From NCEH01 sp043195095 (GTDB lineage Bacteria > Pseudomonadota > Alphaproteobacteria > Rhizobiales > Xanthobacteraceae): a DNA stretch of 64,000 bases. Under the pieces are notes generated by a model that had not been told where the DNA came from, ran no database searches, and worked only from the letters and a program-made list of their open reading frames with translations. The position numbers were made by a program, and so were the translations under genes. Every line of letters starts with the position of its first letter. Positions within the stretch are counted from its first letter, which is position 1. This document shows positions 27,022 through 35,975 of this stretch, piece after piece. Where the stretch lies: assembly GCF_043195095.1 (NCBI RefSeq), contig NZ_JBAFWN010000001.1. One strand, given 5' to 3'.

Positions 27022-28524
27022 CTAAGCCTTGATCACGAAGGGATCCTGGATCTCTTCGCTCAATTCGCACCATACGCTCTTGGTCTGCAGATATTGCTGG
27101 ATCGCCCCAATGCCGTTCTGGTGGCCGAGGCCGCTGTCCTTGTGACCGCCGAAGGGGGAGTTGAAGGCCATCGCGCGGTAGGTGTTGATCCAGACCGTGC
27201 CCGCCTGCAGGCGCCGCGCCATGAGGTGCGCCCGCCGCAAGTCCCGCGTCCACACGCCGGAAGCAAGTCCGAACGGGGTATCGTTCGCCGCCTGGAGCAC
27301 CTCGGCTTCGTCGTCGAACGGGATGACGGCCAGCACCGGCCCGAACACTTCCTGGCGCACCAGGCAATTGGATGCATCCACATTGTGCAGGATGGTGGGC
27401 GAGAAGAAATAGCCGTCGGGAAATTCCGCCACGCTGGCGCGGGCGCCGCCGAACAGGATCTCCGCCCCGTCCGCCACCGCCTGCCGCACCATGCTCTCGT
27501 CCTTGGCGAGCTGGGTGGATGTGGCGACCGGGCCCATCTGGGTCTCGGCCTTCATCGGGTCGCCGAGCACAATGCCGCTGGCCCGTCCCACCAGCCGCTC
27601 CACGAAGCGGTCGTAGATGGGTCGCTGGATATAGGCGCGGGAACCGGCCACGCAGGTCTGTCCGGCGGCAGCGAAGATGCCCGCGAGGACCCCGGCTTCC
27701 GCCCGGTCCAGGTCGGCATCCGCGAACACGATGTTCGGGCTCTTTCCGCCCAGTTCGAGAATGGAGCTCACCAGCCGCTTGCCGGCCGCCGACGCGATGG
27801 CCCGCCCGCCGGCATCGCCGCCGGTGAAATTGATCTTGGCCACCTTCGGGTGATCCACCAGCGCTTCGCCGGTTCCCCGCAGCCCCGTGACCACATTGAC
27901 GACGCCCGGCGGAATGCCGGCTTCCACCGCGAGCCGCGCCAGCTCGATCGCCGATGCCGACGTCACCTCGGACGGCTTGATCACCACGGTATTGCCCGCC
28001 GCGAGTGCGGGCGCGAGCGCCATGATGGTCAGGAAGGTGGGCGAGTTCCACGGCACGATCACCGCCACCACGCCGAGGGGCTCGCGCAGCGTGTAGTTGA
28101 AGACGCTGGTGCGATCGAGCGGGATGACCGTGCCTTCGACTTTGTCGGCGAGGCCGCCGAAATAATAGAGCCAGTCCTGCACGATCGTGGCCTGCGTGCG
28201 CATCTCGCTGTAGAGCTTGCCGTTCTGGGCCGTCTCCATGGCGGCGATGCGCTCGGCATGCTCGGCGATCCTGTCGCCCCACTTCATCAGCAGGCGCCCG
28301 CGCCGGGTGGGCGAGAGCGCACCCCACGGCCCTGAGAATGCGGCGGAGGCGGCGTTCACCGCCGCATCCACGTCGTGCGCGGAGGAATCCGCGAACGTGC
28401 CCCAGGGCTTTCCGGTGGTCGGGTTGAAGGAGACGAAGGTGCGGCCATCCGCCGACTGCGCCTCCTTGCCCGCGATGAAATTGCCGTAGGTGTTCCGCGC
28501 GTCGGGCACGAGGGGGGCGTTCAT
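27022..28524 (-). CDS. NAD(P)-dependent aldehyde dehydrogenase
   Basis: 500 residues. Seen: Glu motif ILELGGKSPNIVFADAD, catalytic Cys in AAGQTCVAGSR, cofactor region VIVPWNSPTFLTIMALAPALAAGNTVVIKPSE and C-terminal FGGHKDSGLGHQNG. All catalytic residues present, so an active irreversible aldehyde oxidiser. Last gene of the leftward operon that begins with dctP at 35.5 kb; 40 bp after the HMG-CoA-lyase-like gene. In that operon it would convert the aldehyde made by the iron alcohol dehydrogenase into the acid that the CoA-transferase activates. Confidence 0.93.
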   Translation of the reverse strand: MNAPLVPDARNTYGNFIAGKEAQSADGRTFVSFNPTTGKPWGTFADSSAHDVDAAVNAASAAFSGPWGALSPTRRGRLLMKWGDRIAEHAERIAAMETAQNGKLYSEMRTQATIVQDWLYYFGGLADKVEGTVIPLDRTSVFNYTLREPLGVVAVIVPWNSPTFLTIMALAPALAAGNTVVIKPSEVTSASAIELARLAVEAGIPPGVVNVVTGLRGTGEALVDHPKVAKINFTGGDAGGRAIASAAGKRLVSSILELGGKSPNIVFADADLDRAEAGVLAGIFAAAGQTCVAGSRAYIQRPIYDRFVERLVGRASGIVLGDPMKAETQMGPVATSTQLAKDESMVRQAVADGAEILFGGARASVAEFPDGYFFSPTILHNVDASNCLVRQEVFGPVLAVIPFDDEAEVLQAANDTPFGLASGVWTRDLRRAHLMARRLQAGTVWINTYRAMAFNSPFGGHKDSGLGHQNGIGAIQQYLQTKSVWCELSEEIQDPFVIKA

Positions 28525-28564
28525 GTCTGATACTCCAGAGCAAGGGTGTTCGACGGCCGCCTGT

Positions 28565-29485
28565 TCAGGCGACCGCTGCGGCGCAGCCGCGTTGCGCGAC
28601 GCGCCAGACCGAACTGTCGAGCGGCTGGCCCCGCCAGTCCTCCAGCATCCGGTCGGCCGTCATGAGGGCTGAGATGTCGATGCCGGTTGCGATGTCCATT
28701 TCCGAGAGCATGGAGACCACATCCTCCGTCGCCACGTTGCCGGTGGCGCCCGGCGCATAGGGACAGCCGCCGAGGCCGCCCGCAGCGGTATCAAAACGGG
28801 TGATGCCGGCCTCCAGCCCCGCCAGGATGTTGGCCAGCGCGCAGCCGCGCGTGTTGTGGAGATGAAGCTCGAAAACCACGTCGGGAAAGCGCTCGATCAA
28901 TTGGCGCGAGAGGTCGTAGACCTGCAGCGGATTGGCGACGCCGATCGTGTCGCAAAGACCGATACGGTCGCACCCGCCCTCCACCAGCCGTTCGACGATG
29001 GCATGGATGCGCGCCGGGTCGACCTTGCCCTCGAACGGGCAGCCGAACACGGTGGAGAGCGAAATGCGACGGCGCAGCCCCTGCGTCGCCGCATGGGCGT
29101 GCAATTCCAGCGTTTCCACCAGCGAAGCCTCGGTGGAGCGGTTGAGATTGCGCTGGTTGTGGCCATCGGTGGCGGAGAAGACGAAGGTGACGCCGCCGAC
29201 GCCTGCCTGCTGCGCGCGCTCCAGCCCGCGCCGGTTCGGCACCAACGCGAAGCTCTCAACGTTCAGATGGCGGGTCGCCGCCACCACTTCCTGGGCATCC
29301 GCCAGATTGGGAATCCAACGCGGATGAGTGAAGGAGGTGACCTCGATTTCCCGGATGCCGGAGGCCGCCAATTGCTCGATCAGCCGCACCTTTTCGGCGG
29401 TGGGCATGAAGCGGGCTTCGTTCTGCAAGCCGTCGCGCGGGCCGACTTCGGTGATCTGCACCATTGAGGGGAGCTTCATCATCAT
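28565..29485 (-). CDS. HMG-CoA-lyase-like DRE-TIM lyase (copy 2)
   Basis: About 306 residues. TEVGPRDGLQNE at the N-terminus and the catalytic loop GLGGCPYAPGATGNVATED match HMG-CoA lyase. The metal-binding motif is HLHNTRG, however, where classical HMG-CoA lyases (and copy 1 at 12.3 kb) have HxHDTYG. The Asp-to-Asn and Tyr-to-Arg changes next to the metal ligands suggest a related but different 3-hydroxyacyl-CoA substrate. Three Met codons in a row start the gene, the third best spaced from GGAGG; the first overlaps the alcohol dehydrogenase stop by 4 bp, so the two are coupled. Confidence 0.88.
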   Translation of the reverse strand: MMMKLPSMVQITEVGPRDGLQNEARFMPTAEKVRLIEQLAASGIREIEVTSFTHPRWIPNLADAQEVVAATRHLNVESFALVPNRRGLERAQQAGVGGVTFVFSATDGHNQRNLNRSTEASLVETLELHAHAATQGLRRRISLSTVFGCPFEGKVDPARIHAIVERLVEGGCDRIGLCDTIGVANPLQVYDLSRQLIERFPDVVFELHLHNTRGCALANILAGLEAGITRFDTAAGGLGGCPYAPGATGNVATEDVVSMLSEMDIATGIDISALMTADRMLEDWRGQPLDSSVWRVAQRGCAAAVA

Positions 29486-30645
29486 GCCTCCGGCAAGAAG
29501 GCGCGGTCGAGGATGTCCATCAGGCCCGCATAGGTGACGTCGCGCGGGTTGGGGCGGGTCTGGCGGAAATTGGTCATGCCGTCACGCGCGAGTGCGTCCA
29601 TGGCGCTGCGCGGCACCTCCAGATCGTCCAGATGTACCGGAATGCCGATGTCGCGCGAGAGGCTTTCCACCGCCGCGATTGCCCGCTCCGCAGCTGCGCG
29701 CAGCGGCAGGCCTTCCACGGGTTCGCCCAATGCGATCGCGATGTCGCGATAGCGCGGCAGGGCGGCGACCAGATTCCACCGCATCACATGGGGCAGCAGC
29801 ACAGCATTCGCGATGCCGTGGGCGATGTTGAACTGCCCGCCCAGCGGCATGGCGAGGCCGTGCACCATGCCGGTGGCGGCGCTGCCGAACGCGAGGCCGG
29901 CATAGAGGCTGGCGCTCAGCATGGCTTCGCGCGCCGCGATGTTCTGGCCGTAAAAGACCGCGGTGCGCAGGTTCTCGCCGATCATCCGGATCGCCTTCAG
30001 GGCGAAGTCGTCAGTCAACGGCTGGGCGAAGCGGGAGACATAGGCTTCGATGGCGTGGGTCAGCGCATCCATGCCGGTGGCGGCGGTGGTGAAGGCCGGC
30101 AGGCCGAGGGTCAATTCGGGATCCAGGATCGCGGTATCGGCCAACAGGTGCCGGCTGACGATGCCCTTCTTGGTGTGCTGCGCCTTCAGGCTGAGCACGG
30201 CAACGTTGGTCACCTCGCTGCCGGTGCCGGCGGTGGTGGGAATGAGGATCTTCGGGACGCCGGGGTTCACCACCTTGTCGATGCCGAGATAGGCTTCCAC
30301 ATCGCCGGGATTGTTGACCATCACGGCCGCACACTTGGCGGTGTCGAGCGCGCTGCCACCGCCGAGGCCGATGATGAGATCGCATCTGGAGGCGCGGACG
30401 CGCTCGGCACACACGATCACCGTCTCGATGCTCGGGTCCGGTTCCACGTCCGCGAACACCTCGATCTCGCGGCCCTGGAGCAGGTTCAGAACCCGTTCGG
30501 CGATGCCCGCCTTCACGAGGCCGGGGTCCGTTACAAGCATGATCTTCCGGCTGCCGAGGCGATCCACCTCGTCAGCCAATTGGTTGAGCGAACCGCACCC
30601 CTGGATCAGTCTCTGGATGGCGGTGAAGACGGCGATGTCGGACAT
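29482..30645 (-). CDS. Iron-containing alcohol dehydrogenase (group III)
   Basis: 387 residues. NAD-binding GLGGGSALDTAKCAAVM in the N-terminal half. The metal ligands are visible as Asp and His in GMDALTHAIEAYVS, His in MVHGLAMPLGG and His in IAHGIANAVLLPHVM. The family oxidises primary alcohols and diols, such as 1,3-propanediol or lactaldehyde-type substrates, or reduces aldehydes. It is coupled to the HMG-CoA-lyase-like gene by a 4-bp overlap and follows the CoA-transferase by 48 bp. The adjacent aldehyde dehydrogenase suggests a two-step alcohol-to-acid oxidation. Confidence 0.92.
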   Translation of the reverse strand: MSDIAVFTAIQRLIQGCGSLNQLADEVDRLGSRKIMLVTDPGLVKAGIAERVLNLLQGREIEVFADVEPDPSIETVIVCAERVRASRCDLIIGLGGGSALDTAKCAAVMVNNPGDVEAYLGIDKVVNPGVPKILIPTTAGTGSEVTNVAVLSLKAQHTKKGIVSRHLLADTAILDPELTLGLPAFTTAATGMDALTHAIEAYVSRFAQPLTDDFALKAIRMIGENLRTAVFYGQNIAAREAMLSASLYAGLAFGSAATGMVHGLAMPLGGQFNIAHGIANAVLLPHVMRWNLVAALPRYRDIAIALGEPVEGLPLRAAAERAIAAVESLSRDIGIPVHLDDLEVPRSAMDALARDGMTNFRQTRPNPRDVTYAGLMDILDRAFLPEA

Positions 30646-30693
30646 GATGTTGTTCCGGATGACGGGTAGGAGAAGTCTTGGGCGCGGCGGGGT

Positions 30694-31905
30694 TCACACC
30701 ACACCGTCGGCTTTGAGTTGGGCGATCGCCTCCGGGCTCAGGCCCAGGCGCTCGCGCAGGATGTCCTCGGTGTGGAAGCCGAGCGAGGGACCCGCCCAGC
30801 GCACTGCACCGGGGGTCTCCGACAGGCGCGGAGCCACCCCTTGCATGGTGAGGAGGCCATATTCCGCGCTCTCCACATCCACCACCGCACCGCGTTCGCG
30901 GAAATGCGGATCGGCCATGATGCCGGCCGCATCGTTCAGCGGACCGGACGGGACATCGTGCGTCTTGAGGATGGAGAGCAGTTCCGCGAGCGTCAGGGTG
31001 CGCGTCCAGTCGGCGACGATCTCGTCCAGCTCCTGCTGGTTTGCGCCGCGGGCGCGATGGCTGACGTAGCGGGGATCCGTGGCGAGCTGCGGCGCGCCCA
31101 TGGCCTGCGTCAACCGCGCAAAGATTGCGTCCCCGTTGCCGCCGATGAGAACCCATTGGCCATCCGACGTGGGATAAAGATTGGAAGGCGCGATGCCCGG
31201 CAGCGTCGTACCCGTGCGCTGGCGCAAGGAGCCGGTGGCGCTGTATTCGGACAGGACGCTCTCCAGCACGGCGAGCACGCTGTCGGTGATGCCGACATCC
31301 ACGACTTGTCCCTTGCCGCTGCGGTGGCGCGCCTCCAGCGCCGCCGTCACGCCGAGCGCAGCGAACACGCCCGCCAGAGAGTCGCCGATCGACAGCCCGG
31401 CGCGCGGGGGTGGCCGGTCGGCGAAGCCGGCGAGGATCCGCAAGCCCCCCATCGCCTCGGCGATGGCGCCGAAGCCCACGTTGCGATTGTAGGGACCGGT
31501 CTGGCCGAAGCCGGAGACCCGGGCGATGATGAGGCCGGGATTGGTTTTCTGCAGGTCGTCGGGACCCATGCCCCAGCGCTCCAGCGTGCCGGGGCGGAAA
31601 TTCTCCACCAGCACATCGGCGTCCTGGATGAGCGTGCGCGCGATCTCCTGGCCGCGCGGATCGCGCAGGTCCAGCGTCACGCTGCGCTTGTTGCGGGCGA
31701 TCACCGGCCACCAGAGCGACTTGCCGTCCAGCTGGGCGACGCCCCACTGGCGCATCACGTCGCCCACCTTGGGCGGCTCAATCTTCACCACGTCGGCGCC
31801 GAGATCCCCGAGCAATTGTCCGCAGAACGGTCCGGCAATGAACGAGCCCATTTCTATGACGCGGATGCCGGTCAACGCGCTCTGATTTTCGGATTGAGTC
31901 ATCAT
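30694..31905 (-). CDS. Class III CoA-transferase (CaiB/BaiF family), copy 2
   Basis: 403 residues from an ATG-ATG start; a longer open frame upstream is noise because it would run through the GntR gene. Seen: GIRVIEMGSFIAGPFCGQLLGDLGADVVKIEPP, NFRPGTLERWGMGPDDLQ, and KGQVVDVGITDS with the putative nucleophile Asp in VDV. It closely resembles copy 1 at 13.3 kb. The start overlaps the GntR stop (4 bp). In the operon it would make the acyl-CoA that the lyase cleaves. Confidence 0.92.
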   Translation of the reverse strand: MMTQSENQSALTGIRVIEMGSFIAGPFCGQLLGDLGADVVKIEPPKVGDVMRQWGVAQLDGKSLWWPVIARNKRSVTLDLRDPRGQEIARTLIQDADVLVENFRPGTLERWGMGPDDLQKTNPGLIIARVSGFGQTGPYNRNVGFGAIAEAMGGLRILAGFADRPPPRAGLSIGDSLAGVFAALGVTAALEARHRSGKGQVVDVGITDSVLAVLESVLSEYSATGSLRQRTGTTLPGIAPSNLYPTSDGQWVLIGGNGDAIFARLTQAMGAPQLATDPRYVSHRARGANQQELDEIVADWTRTLTLAELLSILKTHDVPSGPLNDAAGIMADPHFRERGAVVDVESAEYGLLTMQGVAPRLSETPGAVRWAGPSLGFHTEDILRERLGLSPEAIAQLKADGVV

Positions 31906-32570
31906 ATCTTCCCTACGACTGAATAGCCGCGCACGGTGTGGCCGGAACCGTCGGAAAGCCGGTTCCCCAAATTGCGTGAGCGCACGCCGGTTATGTGTTC
32001 GCCGACGGCTTCGATGGCCGCCTGGACGGCGCCGGCACGAATATGTCCGAGAATGGAGCGATGTTCGCTCCAGGAACGCTCGCGCCCGCTTTCGTCCCAC
32101 ACTTCCAGCCAGCGGGCGCGCGACAAGCGGACCATCAGATCCTCGACCGCACGCATATAGAAGCGGTTGCCGCTCAGGCGGGCCAGTTCAACGTGAAAGT
32201 CCGAGCCGACGCGATGCCAGTCGGAGCGATGGCTGGCCAGCGTGCAGGATGCGAGGATCTCTTCGATCAGGTCGATATCCGAACCCTGGGCGCGCAGGCA
32301 GGCCAGCTTCACCACCTCGACCTCGATCACCTGGCGGAATTCGATCGCCTGCTCCAGTTCCGCGAGCGAAATCGGCGTAACCATCCAGCCGCGTTCCTCA
32401 CGGGCCACCAGTCCATCCGTTTCCAGGCGCATCAGGGCGGCGCGGATCGGAGTGCGCGAAGCATCGAAGCGGCTTTCCAGGGACCGCTCGCTGAACCTCT
32501 CCCCCGGCTCCATGCCGAGCGAGAGGATGATGTCGCGAAGCTGCTCGTAGATCAGGATCATCTGCGACAT
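31902..32570 (-). CDS. GntR family regulator with FCD domain (copy 2)
   Basis: 222 residues. N-terminal winged helix-turn-helix (YEQLRDIILSLGMEPGERFSERSLESRFDASRTPIRAALMRLETDGLV) and FCD domain (EFRQVIEVEVVKLACLRA; DFHVELARLSGN; EHRSILGHI). It lies inside the catabolic operon, between the TRAP permease and the CoA-transferase, with its stop overlapping the transferase start. It is the obvious local regulator; acting on its own operon would require a site upstream of dctP, where an AT-rich element occurs at 35561-35573. Confidence 0.92.
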   Translation of the reverse strand: MSQMILIYEQLRDIILSLGMEPGERFSERSLESRFDASRTPIRAALMRLETDGLVAREERGWMVTPISLAELEQAIEFRQVIEVEVVKLACLRAQGSDIDLIEEILASCTLASHRSDWHRVGSDFHVELARLSGNRFYMRAVEDLMVRLSRARWLEVWDESGRERSWSEHRSILGHIRAGAVQAAIEAVGEHITGVRSRNLGNRLSDGSGHTVRGYSVVGKI

Positions 32571-32634
32571 GGGACGCGCCCTTGTTCCGGTGGCCGCACC
32601 GATGCGGCCACCCTGTCCTGTGTTTCGGGAAGGC

Positions 32635-34512
32635 TCAGAGGAAGCCGATGGAGATCCACGGCACGGCTGCGACCACCAGCAGGCCGGTCAGGAGCGCGAG
32701 CAGATATCCGACGATGGGGCCCATCCCCTTGTCCGGGCTGACGCGGCTGATCGCGCACGCGGCGTAATAGCCGACACCGAATGGCGGGGCGAACAGGCCA
32801 ACGCCCATGGCCAGGATGACCACCATGGCATAATGGACCTCGTGAATGCCCATCTGACGCGCGATCGGAAACAGCAGGGGCCCGAACAGCACGATGGCGG
32901 GAATACCTTCCAACACGCTTCCCAGCACGATGAAGGCGACGATGGACACCAGCAAGAAGCTGGTCGAGCCGCCGGGCAGGCCGGCCATGGCGGTGGCGAG
33001 CTGGTTCGAGAAGCCTGATTGAGTGAGCGCCCACGCCATGCCGGTGGCGGCGCCGATGATGAACAGGATGGCGCCGGACAGCGCCGCCGTCGCCACCAGC
33101 ATCGGCATCAGCCGCCGCCACGGGAACTGGCGATAGACCAGCAAGCCCACCAGCACCGAATAGACGATGCCGATGGTGGAGACCTCGGTGGCCGTGGCGA
33201 CGCCTTCCACCACCGCCGCCCGGATGAGGAACGGCAAGGCCAAGGCGGGAACCGAAACGATGAAGGCGCGGCCGATATCCTTGCCGCTGACCGCCTTGAC
33301 CTTGCTCAGGTCCTCGCCGCGGTAGCGCCACCACACCACCAGGCACAAGGTGATGCCCAGCACCGCGCCGGGCAGCATGCCGCCCGTGAACAGCGCGGAA
33401 ATCGAAACGCCGGTCACGGAGCCGATGGTGATGAGCACAAGGCTCGGCGGAATGGTCTCCGTCTGAGCGCCGGTGGCCGAGAGAAGCGCGACGAGATCGC
33501 CTTCCTTGGCGCCGCGGGCCTTCATCTCCGGAAACAGCACCGGGGCCACGGCGGCCATGTCGGCCGCCTTTGAGCCGGAGATGCCCGACACCAGATACAT
33601 GGCGCCCACCAGCACATAGGACAGCCCGCCCTTCACGTGCCCCAGGAGGCTGGCGAGGAAGCCGACCATGGCGCGGGCCATGCCCGTCATCTCGATCAGC
33701 AGGCCGAGGAAGACGAACAGCGGCACCGACAGCAGGATGAGGTGGCTCATCCCCTCGTCCATGCGCCCCACCAGCACGATCATGGGGGTGCGGGTGGTGA
33801 GGTAGAGATAGCCGAAGGTGGCGAGGCCGAACGCGAAGGCGATGGGCACGCCGGCGAACACCAGCATGGCGACGATGCCGACGAAAAAGATGAGCAGGTT
33901 GAGATTGCCCAGGGGCCGCAGCACAGGTTCAAGGCCCATCAGGACGACGGTGATCGCCACGACCGTCGCGACCGCCGCAAGCGCGCAGCGCCAATTGGCG
34001 ACGCGCGAGAATTGCAGCAGCCCGAAGATCACCATCAGCGTCATGCCGGTGGGCAGCGCCGCCGCCCGCCACGCATTAACGATCGAGAGCGCGGGCGTCT
34101 CGATGAAGGTTTCCTCATAGGCGAACTCGAAGGCCGGCCGGCACATCACGCAGAGGAAAACCATGGCCGCGGCCAGCGCGACCAGTTCGAAATAGGCCCG
34201 CGCCGAGGGTCCCAGGACGCCGACGAAGGCGGTCATGCGCATGTGCTCGCCGCGCCAGAAGGCGACGACGGCGCCCAGCATGGCAAGCCAGAGGAACAGG
34301 ATGGACGCCAGTTCGTCCGACCAAACCAGAGGCTGGTGCAGCACGTAGCGCGAGACCACACCGGCGAACAGAATGGCCACTTCGGCGACGACCAGCAGGG
34401 CGACCGCCACTTCCACTATCCCCCGCAGGCCACGCTCGGCGCGAGCCACCGCCGACATGTCGGCGGCGCTCATCTCGGGGATGGCGGCGGTATCGAGATT
34501 GACCGTAGACAT
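32635..34512 (-). CDS. dctQM: TRAP transporter fused permease DctQM, system 2
   Basis: 625 residues with the same architecture as system 1: DctQ portion (WSDELASILFLWLAMLGAVVAFWRGEHMRM) then DctM (VPLFVFLGLLIEMTGMARAMVGF, GGLSYVLVGAMYLVSGISGSKAADMAAVAPVLFPEMKARGAKEGD). The DctM halves of the two systems are strikingly alike (ATGAQTETIPPSLVLITIGSVT shared), so they are paralogues or came from related operons. ATG follows GGGGAGGGG. 18 bp after dctP. Confidence 0.93.
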   Translation of the reverse strand: MSTVNLDTAAIPEMSAADMSAVARAERGLRGIVEVAVALLVVAEVAILFAGVVSRYVLHQPLVWSDELASILFLWLAMLGAVVAFWRGEHMRMTAFVGVLGPSARAYFELVALAAAMVFLCVMCRPAFEFAYEETFIETPALSIVNAWRAAALPTGMTLMVIFGLLQFSRVANWRCALAAVATVVAITVVLMGLEPVLRPLGNLNLLIFFVGIVAMLVFAGVPIAFAFGLATFGYLYLTTRTPMIVLVGRMDEGMSHLILLSVPLFVFLGLLIEMTGMARAMVGFLASLLGHVKGGLSYVLVGAMYLVSGISGSKAADMAAVAPVLFPEMKARGAKEGDLVALLSATGAQTETIPPSLVLITIGSVTGVSISALFTGGMLPGAVLGITLCLVVWWRYRGEDLSKVKAVSGKDIGRAFIVSVPALALPFLIRAAVVEGVATATEVSTIGIVYSVLVGLLVYRQFPWRRLMPMLVATAALSGAILFIIGAATGMAWALTQSGFSNQLATAMAGLPGGSTSFLLVSIVAFIVLGSVLEGIPAIVLFGPLLFPIARQMGIHEVHYAMVVILAMGVGLFAPPFGVGYYAACAISRVSPDKGMGPIVGYLLALLTGLLVVAAVPWISIGFL

Positions 34513-34530
34513 GGCGATCCCCTCCCCGCG

Positions 34531-35544
34531 TCAGAGAGGACCGACGACGTCTTGCAGCTTGTTCCAGGCTTCGTCGCCGAACTTGCCGCGCCAGTCCGTG
34601 TAGAAGCTGGTCTTGCGCAAGGCGTCCCGGAATGCGGTGCGATCCACGTCCACGAACTGGAGCCCCTTGCCCTGCAGGTCCGTGCGCAGGGAATCGCTGA
34701 GACGCACCACGTCGGCGCGCTGCTCGACGGCGGACTTGTTCAGCTCGGCCATGACGATGTCGCGCAGATCGGCCGGCAGGCCCTGGAAGGCGCGGCGGCT
34801 GCCGAGGATCCAGAAGCCGTCCCACACGTGGTCGGTCATGGAAACGCTGGTCTGCACCTCATAGAGCTTGGTGGTGTAGATGAGCGGGAGGGCGTTCTCC
34901 TGCCCTTCGACCACGCGGGTCTGCAGCGCCGAATAGACTTCGTTGAAGTTGATCGGAGATGGGCTCGCGCCCAATGCCTGGAACAGAGAAGTCAGCATCG
35001 GCGCCACCGGCACCCGGATCTTAAAGCCCTGGAGATCGGCAGGCCCGACGATCTTGCGCCCCGAGGACGTTATCTGACGAAAACCGTTGTTCCAGATCTT
35101 GTCGGCGACCACCAACCCCGACTTCGTGATCTGCGCGCGCACCAGATCGCCGAAGGCACCGTCCATGGCCTTCCAGACGTGGTCATAGTCGGGAAAGGCG
35201 AACCCGGTGTTCAGCATCCCGCTCAACGGCACCAGCGTCGCCACGATCGACGAAGAGATGTTCAGCAGATCGACGCCGCCGCTGCGCACCTGGGAGATCA
35301 GGTCGGTGTCGGAGCCGAGTTGGTTTGAGGGGAACAGGCTGATGTCGACGCGCCCTCCGGTGGCTTCGCGGATGCGCTTGATGGCTTCCGCCGCGCGCAC
35401 GTTCACCGGATGCGTCGGATCCTGCCCGGTGGCGAACTTCCAGGTGAACTCGGCCGCCTCGCCGCGCCTGCCAATGATGGAAACCAGGGGAATAGCTGCC
35501 GCCGCGGCCAGAAGAGAACGCCGGGAAATATTTAACGTATTCAT
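34531..35544 (-). CDS. dctP: TRAP transporter substrate-binding protein DctP, system 2
   Basis: 337 residues from the ATG (MNTLNISRRSLLAAAAAIPLV), chosen on AGGGAGG just upstream rather than a longer in-frame start at 35592. Arg-rich export signal cleaved near GEAAE, then the DctP fold: WKFATGQDPTHPVNVRAAEAIKRI, SLFPSNQLGSDTDLISQVRSG and ADLQGFKIRVPVAPMLTSLFQALGASPSPINFNEVYSALQTRVVEGQEN with the carboxylate-binding Arg. First gene of the 35.5-27 kb operon. Confidence 0.93.
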   Translation of the reverse strand: MNTLNISRRSLLAAAAAIPLVSIIGRRGEAAEFTWKFATGQDPTHPVNVRAAEAIKRIREATGGRVDISLFPSNQLGSDTDLISQVRSGGVDLLNISSSIVATLVPLSGMLNTGFAFPDYDHVWKAMDGAFGDLVRAQITKSGLVVADKIWNNGFRQITSSGRKIVGPADLQGFKIRVPVAPMLTSLFQALGASPSPINFNEVYSALQTRVVEGQENALPLIYTTKLYEVQTSVSMTDHVWDGFWILGSRRAFQGLPADLRDIVMAELNKSAVEQRADVVRLSDSLRTDLQGKGLQFVDVDRTAFRDALRKTSFYTDWRGKFGDEAWNKLQDVVGPL

Positions 35545-35975
35545 GCTGAGAGGCCTCCCTATATTATATACATCCTCGTTCGCCGCGATCACGACGCGAG
35601 ATGTTGTTATTTAACGCGAATTTTTTCTACGGTTTCTATGCCGATACCATTATTTATCAGGATGCAGATGAGTATCCCATTTGGGATCCCATTGTCAAAT
35701 GCAGAGCTTCGGCCCACCTAAATCCGGAGGCGATCAGGAGATGTGAGGCATTTTATATAGATAACATAAGCAGTTATCTGAGATTGGGTGATGGCGGGCC
35801 GCGATCAGGCGCCGCTCGGTGCGCGCACTGGTGGGCCTGCCGTGTGGCCTCTCCCGCAGCCATCACGTGCCCCGCTGACGAGGAGCCAAGCTGGTCAAGA
35901 TCGTCGGCAGTCCTTATAAGCCCCGCGCGTGTGGCGCACGCTGTGCTGCCTGCGAGGGAGCCGTCCGCAGTGTCG
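35545..35975. other. AT-rich divergent intergenic region between dctP and ilvA
   Basis: 431 bp. The first 230 bp or so are much richer in A and T than the rest of the window and hold promoters for both directions. At 35561-35573 the run ATATTATATACAT is a candidate operator for the GntR encoded in the dctP operon; it resembles the ATATATCAT sites at 56.1 and 63.1 kb only loosely. An open frame runs through the region into ilvA, but its composition and the lack of a start with a ribosome-binding site argue against coding. The last 170 bp are GC-rich with no recognised feature. Confidence 0.5.

Noticed and set aside
35601..35975. N-terminal extension of ilvA or a leader peptide gene
   Set aside because: The frame is open, but the region is AT-rich non-coding in character, no ribosome-binding site precedes the putative start, and it has no run of Ile or Thr codons expected of an attenuator peptide.
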